Positions 1 through 6,800 are shown, counted from the first letter of the stretch. The stretch: 6,863 nucleotides of DNA from Candidatus Poribacteria bacterium (GCA_028818995.1 JAPPMR010000411.1:1-6863), one strand, 5' to 3'. The notes: generated from the sequence alone by a model not told the origin. Numbers and translations are program-made.

Positions 1-3000
1 CTCTCCACCCTCTACTATACTATCAAAGAACCTTGTTGGAGGAAGTTGTCGAGTATCTCCTATCACTACTGCTTGCTTTGCACGTAACAACGCACCCAAA
101 GCATCTTCCGGACGTATTTGACTTGCCTCGTCAAATACTATTACATCAAATTGCATCATTTTGGGATCACAGAATTGAGCAACTGACAGTGGACTCATCA
201 TAAAACAAGGTTTAATTTTTTGAACTAATCCACCTGTTACGGACAATAGTTTTCGTATTGATAGGTGTCCTCTTTTTTTATTCAATTGTCCTTGCAGAAT
301 ACCCATTTCAGATGCTGAAGATGCTCCTCCAAAGAAATTAGGTTTTTTCTTTTGGAGTTCACTAACCAAACGGTGTTGGTTTAACTTTATACAACTGGAA
401 TCAAGACGTTTAAATTCTGTAATCTTATTATCATGTTCTTCTCCAATAAAATCACCTAAGATGGAGGAAGAAAGAAAAATATCTTCAAGTAGTGACTCTG
501 ATAGATTTGCTTCAAAACATGGGATAAGATCGTTTGGCTTCAATTCATCAAGGTAAGCAAGTAATGGTTCAGCAATAGTTTCACGACAAGACTGTTTTCG
601 TGAAGAAAATTGTCCCCAAGTTCGAAGTTGTGATTTTTCTTTTATCCATAAATCAATGCGATTTCGATAGTCATCAAAAAACACTTTATCTTCTTCAATG
701 CCAAATAAGAGGTTGCCATTTGTGCCGAGGGATTTAAAAAGCAATTCTCTTTTTAATTTAAAACTTTTTACAGCGGAATCCAAGTCATTCTTTATAGAAT
801 TTAGAGTTGTATCAATTCTTCGTTTACTGATTATATCTACAGTCTTATCCGTAAGTGTACCATCGCGAAGAAACCCTCGAAATTTAACTATCCATTCACC
901 AAATTGTTTTAACTGTTCTGGTTGACTGTCTTCACCATCCCACTGACTACCAAATAAGTAAGGACCTGTCTCTGTTGCTGCCATGATCCATTCCATTTGT
1001 TCTCTCATGATGATACATTCAGATAATTCTTTTAGATCTGCACGAACTTTGACAGGATCTTTAGGCATAGATGACCGATAATAACTACGAATAGGTTTTA
1101 ACACTTTCCAATTGTATTTCCAGTTAAACATTTTCTTCCATTTCGGCAAATATGAGTAATCTTCATATTCATCAGCAAGTTTCATGATGAAATCTGTATC
1201 CAATTTGAGTTGAGGGTCAGTTTCTAGTGCCCATCTCTGAAATTTTTCCTTAGCCTGTGAAATAATTTCAACCTGCCGTATTAAGTCTCTTGCTTCGTCG
1301 TTAAAGGAATCCCATTTTGGGTTTAATAAAACTGATGCGTCCACAGGAAATGCATTTTCGACAATATCCGCAGCAGTTAGATGTCTTTTCAAATGATCTA
1401 AACTTTTTGGAATGCTTACTCCAAGTGTATTTTCAAAATCAGAAAGAACTGTGAGTAAATTTTCTAATGAGTCTGTAAAATCGGTAATTCTTTGAAATAT
1501 TTCTTCCTCATATTGGACAGAGGTTATTCCTATAGCACACCCTCTCCAAGGATGAGCAGATATAGGTGTTACACTCGGCATAATAGTTGCTAAATTTTCT
1601 AATTTTTGAATTGCAGTATTCCATGCAGTTAAATCACCTAAACTTGGATTAGAGAACCGTACACGCGGCATATTTAACTTGTTACTCTTAAAATAATTCA
1701 TCGCTTTTTCACGGATAGCTAACAACATGAATGGGGATTTCTTTGTATTAGCGATTGGAGTGTGTAATGTCTTGACATACTCGTTGAGATCGCATTTCAG
1801 ATAATCCAATTGTGAATACATCTCTGTTTCTCCAACATAGTTTTTCAACTGTGAGGAGATTGACCTTTGTAATTCTTGTAATACCTCCTTTTTATTAGAC
1901 TTATGACTGTGCAATTCTAAGCAGAAATCTCCCAAACCCACCTTATCAAGTCGACTTTTCACAACTTCAAGAGCCGCCATCTTTTCACTCACAAAAAGAA
2001 CTTTTTTCCCATCTGCAAGTAACTCAGCGATTAGGTTAGTTATTGTTTGTGATTTACCAGTACCCGGAGGCCCTTCAACAACCAAATTCTTCCCTGTTTT
2101 TACTTCTTCAATTACCGCAATTTGAGAAGAATCAGCATCCATAACGTGATATACGTTTTTACTCGGTAACTCCAAATCCACATCTTCAACTTTGAAATCT
2201 TCCATAGGCACTTCATTTTCTTTTCCACTAAGAACTAATTCAAGTAAAGGATGATTGATATCCCACTCCTGAGGTTCCAGATCTTTGTACATAACAAATT
2301 TTGTGAAACTGAACATATCAAGAAAAATATCATATACAACTTCCCAATTATTTTTCCTCGAAATTGCATTTATTACATTTTGAAAATAATTATCTATTTC
2401 ACCTTTTTCTTCAAAAGGTTCAGGAGTTGGTAGTGAAACCCCTTGTTCAGATAATTTTGCCTCAAGTGAAAGATTCGGCATTAGGTCAGAGCCATTCCAA
2501 CTAAGTTTATATTTGGTTCGGTCTTTTTGGCGTTCAAGCTCAACAGGAATTAAAATCAAAGGGGCTTTATTTATTTTTTCAGTGTTTTCTCCATCATGCC
2601 ATTTTAGGAATCCTAAAGCAAGATATAGCACAGAATAACCATGTTCTTCAAATACGGACCGTGATTGTTGATTAATGTAATAAAGTCGTTTCTGAAGTTC
2701 ATCTTGAGAAAGAGTTGTTTGTAAGAAACGATCAGTGTGACTTTTATTGAATTTAGTTTCTTGATAAGTCTGCTCTAACAATTTCTGTTTATTTTTTCCC
2801 TTGTATTGATAAGCATTATTTTTTTCAGATTGGGGAAAAGTCTTATTTTCATTCTGTTGGACATCTCGTAACCATGGTAGTAAATCACTATCATCAGTCT
2901 TAATTAACGGGGTATTTTCGAAATTCTTATTATTATTATTAGTTGGTGTAATTCCTTGTATAGAAATCGCTAATAATTCAGGATGTGTGACAGCATATTT

Positions 3001-3282
3001 CAAGATTCTTAGTAGATTCTCGCGTACTTGGAATAAATCTGTGCTTATAGTATCTCTGAATTGTTCATTCGAGGATTCTATAATTTCTTCCACCTGCTCC
3101 GCATGAGCTTTAAAATCCATTAACCTCTCTTTTAATACGAGGATCTCAAAAATTTCTCTTGGGATTTCATCAACTATTTTTATTGATCGCCGATTTGATG
3201 GTCGGAAATTCAGAAGACGGTTTCGTAAGGTTAAATCAAGTAGACGTTCTCGAGCTAGTTCTAATTGGTTGTTTATCTGCAT
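1..3282 (-). CDS. DUF4011/COG1112-type superfamily 1 helicase (UPF1-like), C-terminus outside window
   Basis: This frame is open without a stop for 1094 codons from the ATG at 3282 to the window edge, so the gene is partial. Residues 14-29 (LLDLTLRNRLLNFRPS) are the N-terminal DUF4011 signature, and APLILIPVEL at 240-249 is a second conserved block. A Q-motif-like stretch (D382-Q387) precedes Walker A GPPGTGKS at 404-411. Motif Ia follows (VLFVSEKMAALEVV, 428-441) with the family block LGDFCLELHSHKS (450-462). About 640 mostly helical, charged residues separate Walker A from MSPLSVAQF (1029-1037), the Walker B box DEAS (1051-1054) and GDTRQLPP (1075-1082). Helicase motifs IV-VI are missing only because the window ends. 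The family unwinds or translocates on nucleic acid using ATP, and many members occur in phage-defence loci, often with a C-terminal nuclease domain that cannot be assessed here. The start is fixed by the N-terminal motif and an in-frame stop at 3328-3330; no Shine-Dalgarno is seen. Coding DNA is A+T-richer than the genes to its right. Confidence 0.93.
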   Translation of the reverse strand, partial: MQINNQLELARERLLDLTLRNRLLNFRPSNRRSIKIVDEIPREIFEILVLKERLMDFKAHAEQVEEIIESSNEQFRDTISTDLFQVRENLLRILKYAVTHPELLAISIQGITPTNNNNKNFENTPLIKTDDSDLLPWLRDVQQNENKTFPQSEKNNAYQYKGKNKQKLLEQTYQETKFNKSHTDRFLQTTLSQDELQKRLYYINQQSRSVFEEHGYSVLYLALGFLKWHDGENTEKINKAPLILIPVELERQKDRTKYKLSWNGSDLMPNLSLEAKLSEQGVSLPTPEPFEEKGEIDNYFQNVINAISRKNNWEVVYDIFLDMFSFTKFVMYKDLEPQEWDINHPLLELVLSGKENEVPMEDFKVEDVDLELPSKNVYHVMDADSSQIAVIEEVKTGKNLVVEGPPGTGKSQTITNLIAELLADGKKVLFVSEKMAALEVVKSRLDKVGLGDFCLELHSHKSNKKEVLQELQRSISSQLKNYVGETEMYSQLDYLKCDLNEYVKTLHTPIANTKKSPFMLLAIREKAMNYFKSNKLNMPRVRFSNPSLGDLTAWNTAIQKLENLATIMPSVTPISAHPWRGCAIGITSVQYEEEIFQRITDFTDSLENLLTVLSDFENTLGVSIPKSLDHLKRHLTAADIVENAFPVDASVLLNPKWDSFNDEARDLIRQVEIISQAKEKFQRWALETDPQLKLDTDFIMKLADEYEDYSYLPKWKKMFNWKYNWKVLKPIRSYYRSSMPKDPVKVRADLKELSECIIMREQMEWIMAATETGPYLFGSQWDGEDSQPEQLKQFGEWIVKFRGFLRDGTLTDKTVDIISKRRIDTTLNSIKNDLDSAVKSFKLKRELLFKSLGTNGNLLFGIEEDKVFFDDYRNRIDLWIKEKSQLRTWGQFSSRKQSCRETIAEPLLAYLDELKPNDLIPCFEANLSESLLEDIFLSSSILGDFIGEEHDNKITEFKRLDSSCIKLNQHRLVSELQKKKPNFFGGASSASEMGILQGQLNKKRGHLSIRKLLSVTGGLVQKIKPCFMMSPLSVAQFCDPKMMQFDVIVFDEASQIRPEDALGALLRAKQAVVIGDTRQLPPTRFFDSIVEGGE

Positions 3283-3291
3283 ATGTATATA

Positions 3292-3308
3292 TTGGTTCGG
3301 TTTACCAA
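3292..3308 (-). other. Short hairpin in the helicase leader
   Basis: The message would carry TTGGT, a 7-base loop, then ACCAA, ending 9 bases before the helicase ATG. It occupies the place where a Shine-Dalgarno site would normally be, and no GGAG-like sequence is present. Five base pairs are weak, so it may have no role. Confidence 0.25.
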
Positions 3309-3342
3309 AACTTGCATGGTATTTCTGTTAATTCAATTGCAA

Positions 3343-3348
3343 ATTATA
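3343..3348 (-). promoter_or_regulatory. Candidate -10 box for the helicase gene
   Basis: Read on the minus strand this is a perfect TATAAT. It would place transcription start near 3336 and give a leader of about 54 bases to the helicase ATG. The hexamer 17 bases upstream (TCTAAA, 3366-3371) matches the -35 consensus at only three positions. If the promoter is real, it is weak or activator-dependent. The region is A+T-rich, so chance occurrence is possible. Confidence 0.4.
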
Positions 3349-3379
3349 GAGTTTATCGCTCAAAATTTAGACATACTAT

Positions 3380-3391
3380 TATTCTAGAATA
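3380..3391. promoter_or_regulatory. 12-base perfect palindrome upstream of the helicase promoter, possible operator
   Basis: TATTCTAGAATA is a perfect 12-base inverted repeat. Its centre lies about 50 bases upstream of the start point predicted from the TATAAT at 3343-3348, a position typical of activator sites. It lies in the gap between the WD40 and helicase genes. The function is inferred from position and symmetry alone. Confidence 0.25.
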
Positions 3392-3408
3392 GAAAGGTAA
3401 GACAGTAA

Positions 3409-3423
3409 CAGAAGGGACTTCTG
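3409..3423 (-). terminator. Weak terminator-like hairpin downstream of the WD40 gene
   Basis: CAGAAG and CTTCTG form a six-base-pair stem with a three-base loop, about 53 bases after the WD40 stop codon. On the minus strand the following bases (TTACTGTCTTACC) are pyrimidine-rich, but no continuous T run is present. It may reduce read-through into the helicase gene rather than end transcription fully. Confidence 0.35.
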
Positions 3424-3475
3424 AACATTTGGGACTTTACCGATGAAGTTCAATAGTTATAAATAATGTCTGTGT

Positions 3476-4387
3476 TTATGAAAAGTTCCAGAGAATGACA
3501 TTTTGGTCCTCACTCCCACTTGCCAGAGTACTACTGTCAGGGCTGTATGTTAAACAAGTTATAGCACCATTATGACCGCTAATTGTTTGAAGATATTCAC
3601 CCGACATAGGATTCCATAAACAAATTGTTTCATCACCGCTTCCACTCGCGAGTATTCCACCGTCAGGTCGAAAGACTATACTTTTAACTTCATCGGTATG
3701 TCCGGCAAGAGTTTTCGTAAGTTTACCTGAAGGTAAATCCCACAAATGAATGTCGGCATCATCCTCGCTTGCACTTGCCAAGGTCATACTATCAGGACTA
3801 AATGCAAAACTAATTACCTCATCTGAATGACCAGATAGTGTTTTTGTTAGCTTTCCGGTGCTTGTATCCCACAAAAATATATCCGCATCATCATTAATCG
3901 CACTCGCTAGCAGGCTCCCATCTGGACTAAATGCAATAAGATTGAACCAATAATCCTCTTGTTCGACAAGTTTTTTACTAAGTTTCCCCGTTGTAGCGTT
4001 CCACAGGCAGATGGTTTCGTCCCAACTTGCACTTGCCAATGCACTGCCATCAGGACTAAAGTCTAAACTTCTGATATCGTTGTTATGTCCTTTTAAGGTT
4101 ATATGACGATCACCCGTAGATGCATCCCACAAGCGGATGGTTTTATGACTGTCACTCGCGCTTGCCAAGGTTCGTCCATCCGGACTGAACACAAGACTAG
4201 TGACGTTTCCTGTATGTCCAGTGAGAGTCTTGCAACACTCGCCTATTGTATTCCATAAACGGATAGTGCGGTCCCAACTTCCACTTGCCAGAGTCTTGCT
4301 GTCAGGACTGAATGCTATGCTTGATACAAACGACGTATGTCCTTCAAGGGTTATGCGGGAAATATTGTTAACACTTGTTGTTTTCAT
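3476..4387 (-). CDS. WD40 repeat protein, single seven-bladed propeller
   Basis: The 303-residue protein consists almost entirely of seven WD40 repeats, starting near residues 14, 55, 98, 140, 184, 227 and 269. Each has the FSPD...LAS...LW[DN] pattern. GH dipeptides stand at 16-17, 57-58, 100-101, 186-187, 229-230 and 271-272, and W-D/W-N pairs end each blade at 45, 87, 129, 173, 216, 258 and 300. Blade 4 has EQEDYW instead of GH and is the divergent one. Seven repeats are enough to close a beta-propeller. I see no signal peptide, membrane segment, kinase, caspase or NB-ARC domain, so the protein is probably a cytoplasmic scaffold for binding other proteins. Its partner is unknown. It lies upstream of the helicase gene on the same strand with a 193-base gap and appears to have its own promoter. 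The start ATG follows AAAGGA after 9 bases. Confidence 0.93.
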   Translation of the reverse strand: MKTTSVNNISRITLEGHTSFVSSIAFSPDSKTLASGSWDRTIRLWNTIGECCKTLTGHTGNVTSLVFSPDGRTLASASDSHKTIRLWDASTGDRHITLKGHNNDIRSLDFSPDGSALASASWDETICLWNATTGKLSKKLVEQEDYWFNLIAFSPDGSLLASAINDDADIFLWDTSTGKLTKTLSGHSDEVISFAFSPDSMTLASASEDDADIHLWDLPSGKLTKTLAGHTDEVKSIVFRPDGGILASGSGDETICLWNPMSGEYLQTISGHNGAITCLTYSPDSSTLASGSEDQNVILWNFS

Positions 4388-4400
4388 AGGAAAGTTTCCT
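4388..4400. promoter_or_regulatory. Palindrome overlapping the Shine-Dalgarno site of the WD40 gene
   Basis: On the minus strand AGGAAACTTTCCT sits directly before the ATG. The AAAGGA ribosome site (4397-4402) forms its left arm. In RNA, AGGAA could pair with UUCCU across a three-base loop and cover the ribosome site. The stem is only five pairs, so a control role is speculative; the ribosome site itself is more certain. Confidence 0.4.
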
Positions 4401-4423
4401 TTTTATTTTAATTTCAATTAATG

Positions 4424-4451
4424 ATTATACAAATTTTTAAAAAGATATCAA
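4424..4451 (-). promoter_or_regulatory. Sigma70-like promoter of the WD40 gene
   Basis: On the minus strand TTGATA (4446-4451) is followed after 16 bases by a perfect TATAAT (4424-4429). The expected start point is near 4417, which gives a leader of about 30 bases. This is the best promoter in the window and indicates that the WD40 gene can be transcribed independently of the upstream metabolic pair. Confidence 0.7.
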
Positions 4452-4480
4452 TAAAAACATCTTTGCAAACCTGATTAAAT

Positions 4481-4496
4481 CTGTCTTTGATGACAG
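4481..4496 (-). terminator. Weak hairpin downstream of the MR/MLE gene
   Basis: CTGTC and GACAG form a five-base-pair stem around a six-base loop, starting 15 bases after the stop codon of the MR/MLE gene. The following bases on the minus strand are ATTTAATC, so the T tract is short. It could be a poor intrinsic terminator separating the metabolic pair from the WD40 promoter. Confidence 0.35.
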
Positions 4497-4511
4497 TTCC
4501 CTTGTCTTATT

Positions 4512-5699
4512 TTACCAATCCCCTCTCCGATCATCCCATAGATGTGCTTTGACGACTTCCTCATTTAGTTCCGTACCCCACCCCGGACGTGTTGGGATTT
4601 TCATATAACCATCTACAATCTCTGGCGGACGTGTCGTCAAATCATCTTTCCACGGCACATCATCTATATCTACTTCCATAATGCGAACATTCGGTAGCAC
4701 AGCACAGAGACTCGCGCTAATATAAGTGGCGAGATGGCTATAATAGTTGTGCGGTGCGACATTGAATTGGTAAACATCCGCCAAATCACCGATCTTTTTA
4801 GACTGTGCAAAGCCGTTCCACGGTACATCTATCATAAAAACATCTGCAGCCCGTGCTTCAAAATAGGGCAGATATTCGCGCATATAATATAGATTCTCAC
4901 CCGTGCATATCTTTGTTGTCGTGGAATCCTTGATTTGACGAATTGCTTCGTGGTCATACATATCAATCTCTAACCAGAGCAAATCATAAGGTTCCAACAT
5001 CTTTGCAATACGCATACATGCTTCTGGTTTAAAGTTGAAATTCAGGTCAAGGTTGAGACCGACATCAGGACCAATTGCATCTCTAAAAGTGCCGATGAGT
5101 GTTTCAATATGTCTCAGAAGCTCAGGCGTTACATTTCCATCGGTAGAGCCAAGTCCGCCACCAAAGCCGCTAAAATAGACCGAGGCAGGCTCTCCCGGAA
5201 TAACGATATTAGTTTTAAGTGCTGTGAAACCTTTTTCAACGACTTCGCGTCCTAATGCTGCGATGTCCTCCACTGTTCTTAATGGCGGCACCCCTATCAG
5301 TTCAAAGTTCCGTGCACGAGATGACCCACAGTGCGACCAGTAGACGCGCACATCTTCACGAGTCGGACCACCAAAGAGTTCTACTACAGATATATCCAAA
5401 GCCTTTGCTTTGATGTCAACAAGCGCGCATTCAATGCCAGCGATCGCTTTCGCAGCAATGCCACCCGGGCTCTGCCGTGAGCCGCGGATCATATCCCAAA
5501 ATCGCATTTCATAGGGACGTGGATCGCGTCCAATCAGTAGAGGTGTCAAGTCTTTAATAGTTCCCGCAACACCGTTTGGGTTTCTGCCATCGCTACATTC
5601 ACCGTAACCTGTCACACCCTCATCAGTTTCCACCTTGACAAAAATCCAAGGTCGCCATCCACCATCCACAATAAAGGTCTCAATGTTTGTAATCTCCAT
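4512..5699 (-). CDS. Mandelate racemase/muconate lactonizing enzyme family protein (enolase superfamily), probable sugar-acid dehydratase
   Basis: The 395-residue protein has the two-part enolase-superfamily plan: an N-terminal capping domain (about 1-115) and a TIM barrel (about 125-345), with a C-terminal return to the cap. Likely Mg2+ ligands are D218 (LNLDLN), E244 (LWLEI) and E268 (CTGEN). H317 (APHNYYSH) with D291 forms the expected His-Asp dyad, and E342 is the conserved glutamate beyond it. At the K-x-K position of mandelate racemase the sequence is K162-T-N164, so the second lysine base is absent. D218-L-N220 also lacks the D-x-H histidine of E. coli-type galactonate dehydratase. The enzyme should abstract a proton alpha to a carboxylate, most likely in acid-sugar dehydration, but the substrate is not determined. 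The start is supported by GAGGAG (5703-5708), three bases before the ATG. It lies 24 bases after the oxidoreductase gene, so the two are probably co-transcribed. Confidence 0.9.
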   Translation of the reverse strand: MEITNIETFIVDGGWRPWIFVKVETDEGVTGYGECSDGRNPNGVAGTIKDLTPLLIGRDPRPYEMRFWDMIRGSRQSPGGIAAKAIAGIECALVDIKAKALDISVVELFGGPTREDVRVYWSHCGSSRARNFELIGVPPLRTVEDIAALGREVVEKGFTALKTNIVIPGEPASVYFSGFGGGLGSTDGNVTPELLRHIETLIGTFRDAIGPDVGLNLDLNFNFKPEACMRIAKMLEPYDLLWLEIDMYDHEAIRQIKDSTTTKICTGENLYYMREYLPYFEARAADVFMIDVPWNGFAQSKKIGDLADVYQFNVAPHNYYSHLATYISASLCAVLPNVRIMEVDIDDVPWKDDLTTRPPEIVDGYMKIPTRPGWGTELNEEVVKAHLWDDRRGDW

Positions 5700-5702
5700 A
5701 AG

Positions 5703-5708
5703 CTCCTC
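5703..5708 (-). promoter_or_regulatory. Ribosome binding site of the MR/MLE gene
   Basis: GAGGAG on the minus strand lies three bases before the ATG at 5699, within the 24-base gap after the oxidoreductase stop. It is the strongest ribosome site in the window. It fixes the start and supports translation of the second gene from a shared message. Confidence 0.7.
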
Positions 5709-5723
5709 GGAATTCGTTTTCGA

Positions 5724-6716
5724 TTAAAGGTTTACGATCTCGCCTCGCTGATCAGATTCAAGCAACGCATCACAAACACGCATCGTATTTACTGCCACAT
5801 CTGCCCACTCTGGCTCAAGGTTTTTAGACTGCACTATTGCCGAAAATCGCTCAATCATATTGACTTCTTGTATGCAAGCACCCGTTTCGTGCTTTTCATT
5901 TTCTGAACCATGTATCCAAAAACGAGCGGATTCTTCCGATGTTGGCACAGTGAAATCATCACAAACTAAAGATGCTTTCGTTCCAGCGACTTCAAACCAC
6001 TTTCGAAGACTTGTATCAAACCCACAATCCATTGTTGCAATACGATCATCGTCAAACCAGAGAATACCGGCAAGGTTGAAATCCACACCGACTTTATAGC
6101 GCGCTGTTGCAAATACTTTTGTCGGCATCTCCTCAAATGCCCACAGAATAGCACGAACACAATAATAACCAAGATCACCAAGACTCCCACCAGCGAGTTC
6201 CGGTTTAGCCCGTATATTATCAGTTGGAATTGTATTCCAACTGAATGTAAAGGCAGCAGTGACTCGCCGAAGTTCTCCTAAATCTCCCAGTTTCTGCTTC
6301 ATCATCGCTGTACGTTCATGATGCACCCACATGACCCCGTCCATCAGTTGCACGCCGTTTTGTCGGCAAGCATCTGCCATCATGGTTGCTTCATCAGAAT
6401 CAGCGGCAAGTGGTTTTTCACAAAGGACGTGTTTGCCGCGTTCTGCTGCGCTGATTGTCCACTCAGCGTGCATTGAAGGGGGAAGCGGGATGTAAATGGC
6501 ATCTAAGGATGAATCCGAGAGGAGGACATCGTAGTTGCCATAAGCAATTGGAACATTGTGTTTTTGTGCCCATGCAGTCGCACGTTCCTCAGTGCGACTT
6601 GCGATAGCAACCAATTCTGCATTCTCAGCGAGATTAATGGCTCGGGCGACCTTCGTGGCAATATTCGCTGTGCTGAGGATTCCCCATCGGACAAGGTTTT
6701 TAGATTCTGTTTTCAT
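5724..6716 (-). CDS. Gfo/Idh/MocA family NAD(P)-dependent oxidoreductase
   Basis: This 330-residue protein has the usual length and order for the family. The N-terminal Rossmann fold begins with WGILSTANIATKV (11-23), a variant of the GxGxxG dinucleotide loop with S and T in place of glycines, as in the dihydrodiol dehydrogenase/D-xylose dehydrogenase-like branch. R41 after the second strand (AIASRT) could favour NADP, but this is only a hint. The hallmark EKP lies at 100-102, with K101 the expected catalytic lysine. The C-terminal half has GVMWVHHERT (127-136) and GGSLGDLGYYCV (176-187), where D181 and Y185 fit the usual catalytic positions. Members oxidise or reduce a hydroxyl or carbonyl of sugars, inositols or related compounds in the cytoplasm. 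It is the first gene of a likely two-gene unit with the MR/MLE enzyme, which points to sugar or sugar-acid conversion. No signal peptide is visible. The ribosome site is weak (CGGAAACTT before ATG). Confidence 0.92.
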   Translation of the reverse strand: MKTESKNLVRWGILSTANIATKVARAINLAENAELVAIASRTEERATAWAQKHNVPIAYGNYDVLLSDSSLDAIYIPLPPSMHAEWTISAAERGKHVLCEKPLAADSDEATMMADACRQNGVQLMDGVMWVHHERTAMMKQKLGDLGELRRVTAAFTFSWNTIPTDNIRAKPELAGGSLGDLGYYCVRAILWAFEEMPTKVFATARYKVGVDFNLAGILWFDDDRIATMDCGFDTSLRKWFEVAGTKASLVCDDFTVPTSEESARFWIHGSENEKHETGACIQEVNMIERFSAIVQSKNLEPEWADVAVNTMRVCDALLESDQRGEIVNL

Positions 6717-6764
6717 AAGTTTCCGTTTAATGTGAGACTTTTTTGCTTATCTTCTGTTTGCTAT

Positions 6765-6793
6765 ACTATACCGTATCATCGCAAAATGGTCAA
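6765..6793 (-). promoter_or_regulatory. Sigma70-like promoter of the oxidoreductase-MR/MLE unit
   Basis: On the minus strand TTGACC (6788-6793) is followed after 17 bases by TATAGT (6765-6770). Each hexamer differs from consensus at one position, and the spacing is ideal. Transcription would start near 6758, giving a leader of about 42 bases. No clear operator was seen beside it. Confidence 0.65.
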
Positions 6794-6800
6794 GCGATAG

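Noticed and set aside
698..925. Plus-strand open frame of 75 codons
   Set aside because: It lies fully inside the helicase gene on the opposite strand. The helicase frame has family motifs on both sides, and this one has no recognisable features.
2251..2433. Plus-strand open frame of 60 codons rich in Ile and Phe
   Set aside because: It is antisense to the helicase coding sequence. The hydrophobic look comes from A+T-rich codons read in reverse.
2928..2940. Short ATT/AAT repeat, possible phase-variable tract
   Set aside because: It has only about four units and a three-base period, so slippage would add or remove asparagines (residues 115-118) without changing frame.
3159..3392. Plus-strand open frame of 77 codons spanning the helicase start
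   Set aside because: It overlaps the conserved DUF4011 N-terminus (LLDLTLRNRLLNF), which fixes the coding strand. It has no ribosome site or known motif.
3507..4330. Periodic repeat of about 126-132 bases resembling a repeat array
   Set aside because: The periodicity is the coding of WD40 blades. The units diverge at silent positions and there are no constant repeats with unique spacers, so it is not CRISPR or a DNA-level satellite.
5860..6190. Open frames on both strands inside the oxidoreductase gene
   Set aside because: They overlap the well-supported Gfo/Idh/MocA frame, which is continuous and carries the EKP and GGSLGDLG motifs. The minus-strand one is merely another frame of the same DNA.
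6558..6800. Plus-strand open frame crossing the oxidoreductase start
   Set aside because: It is antisense to the Rossmann-fold N-terminus and runs through the promoter of the minus-strand unit.
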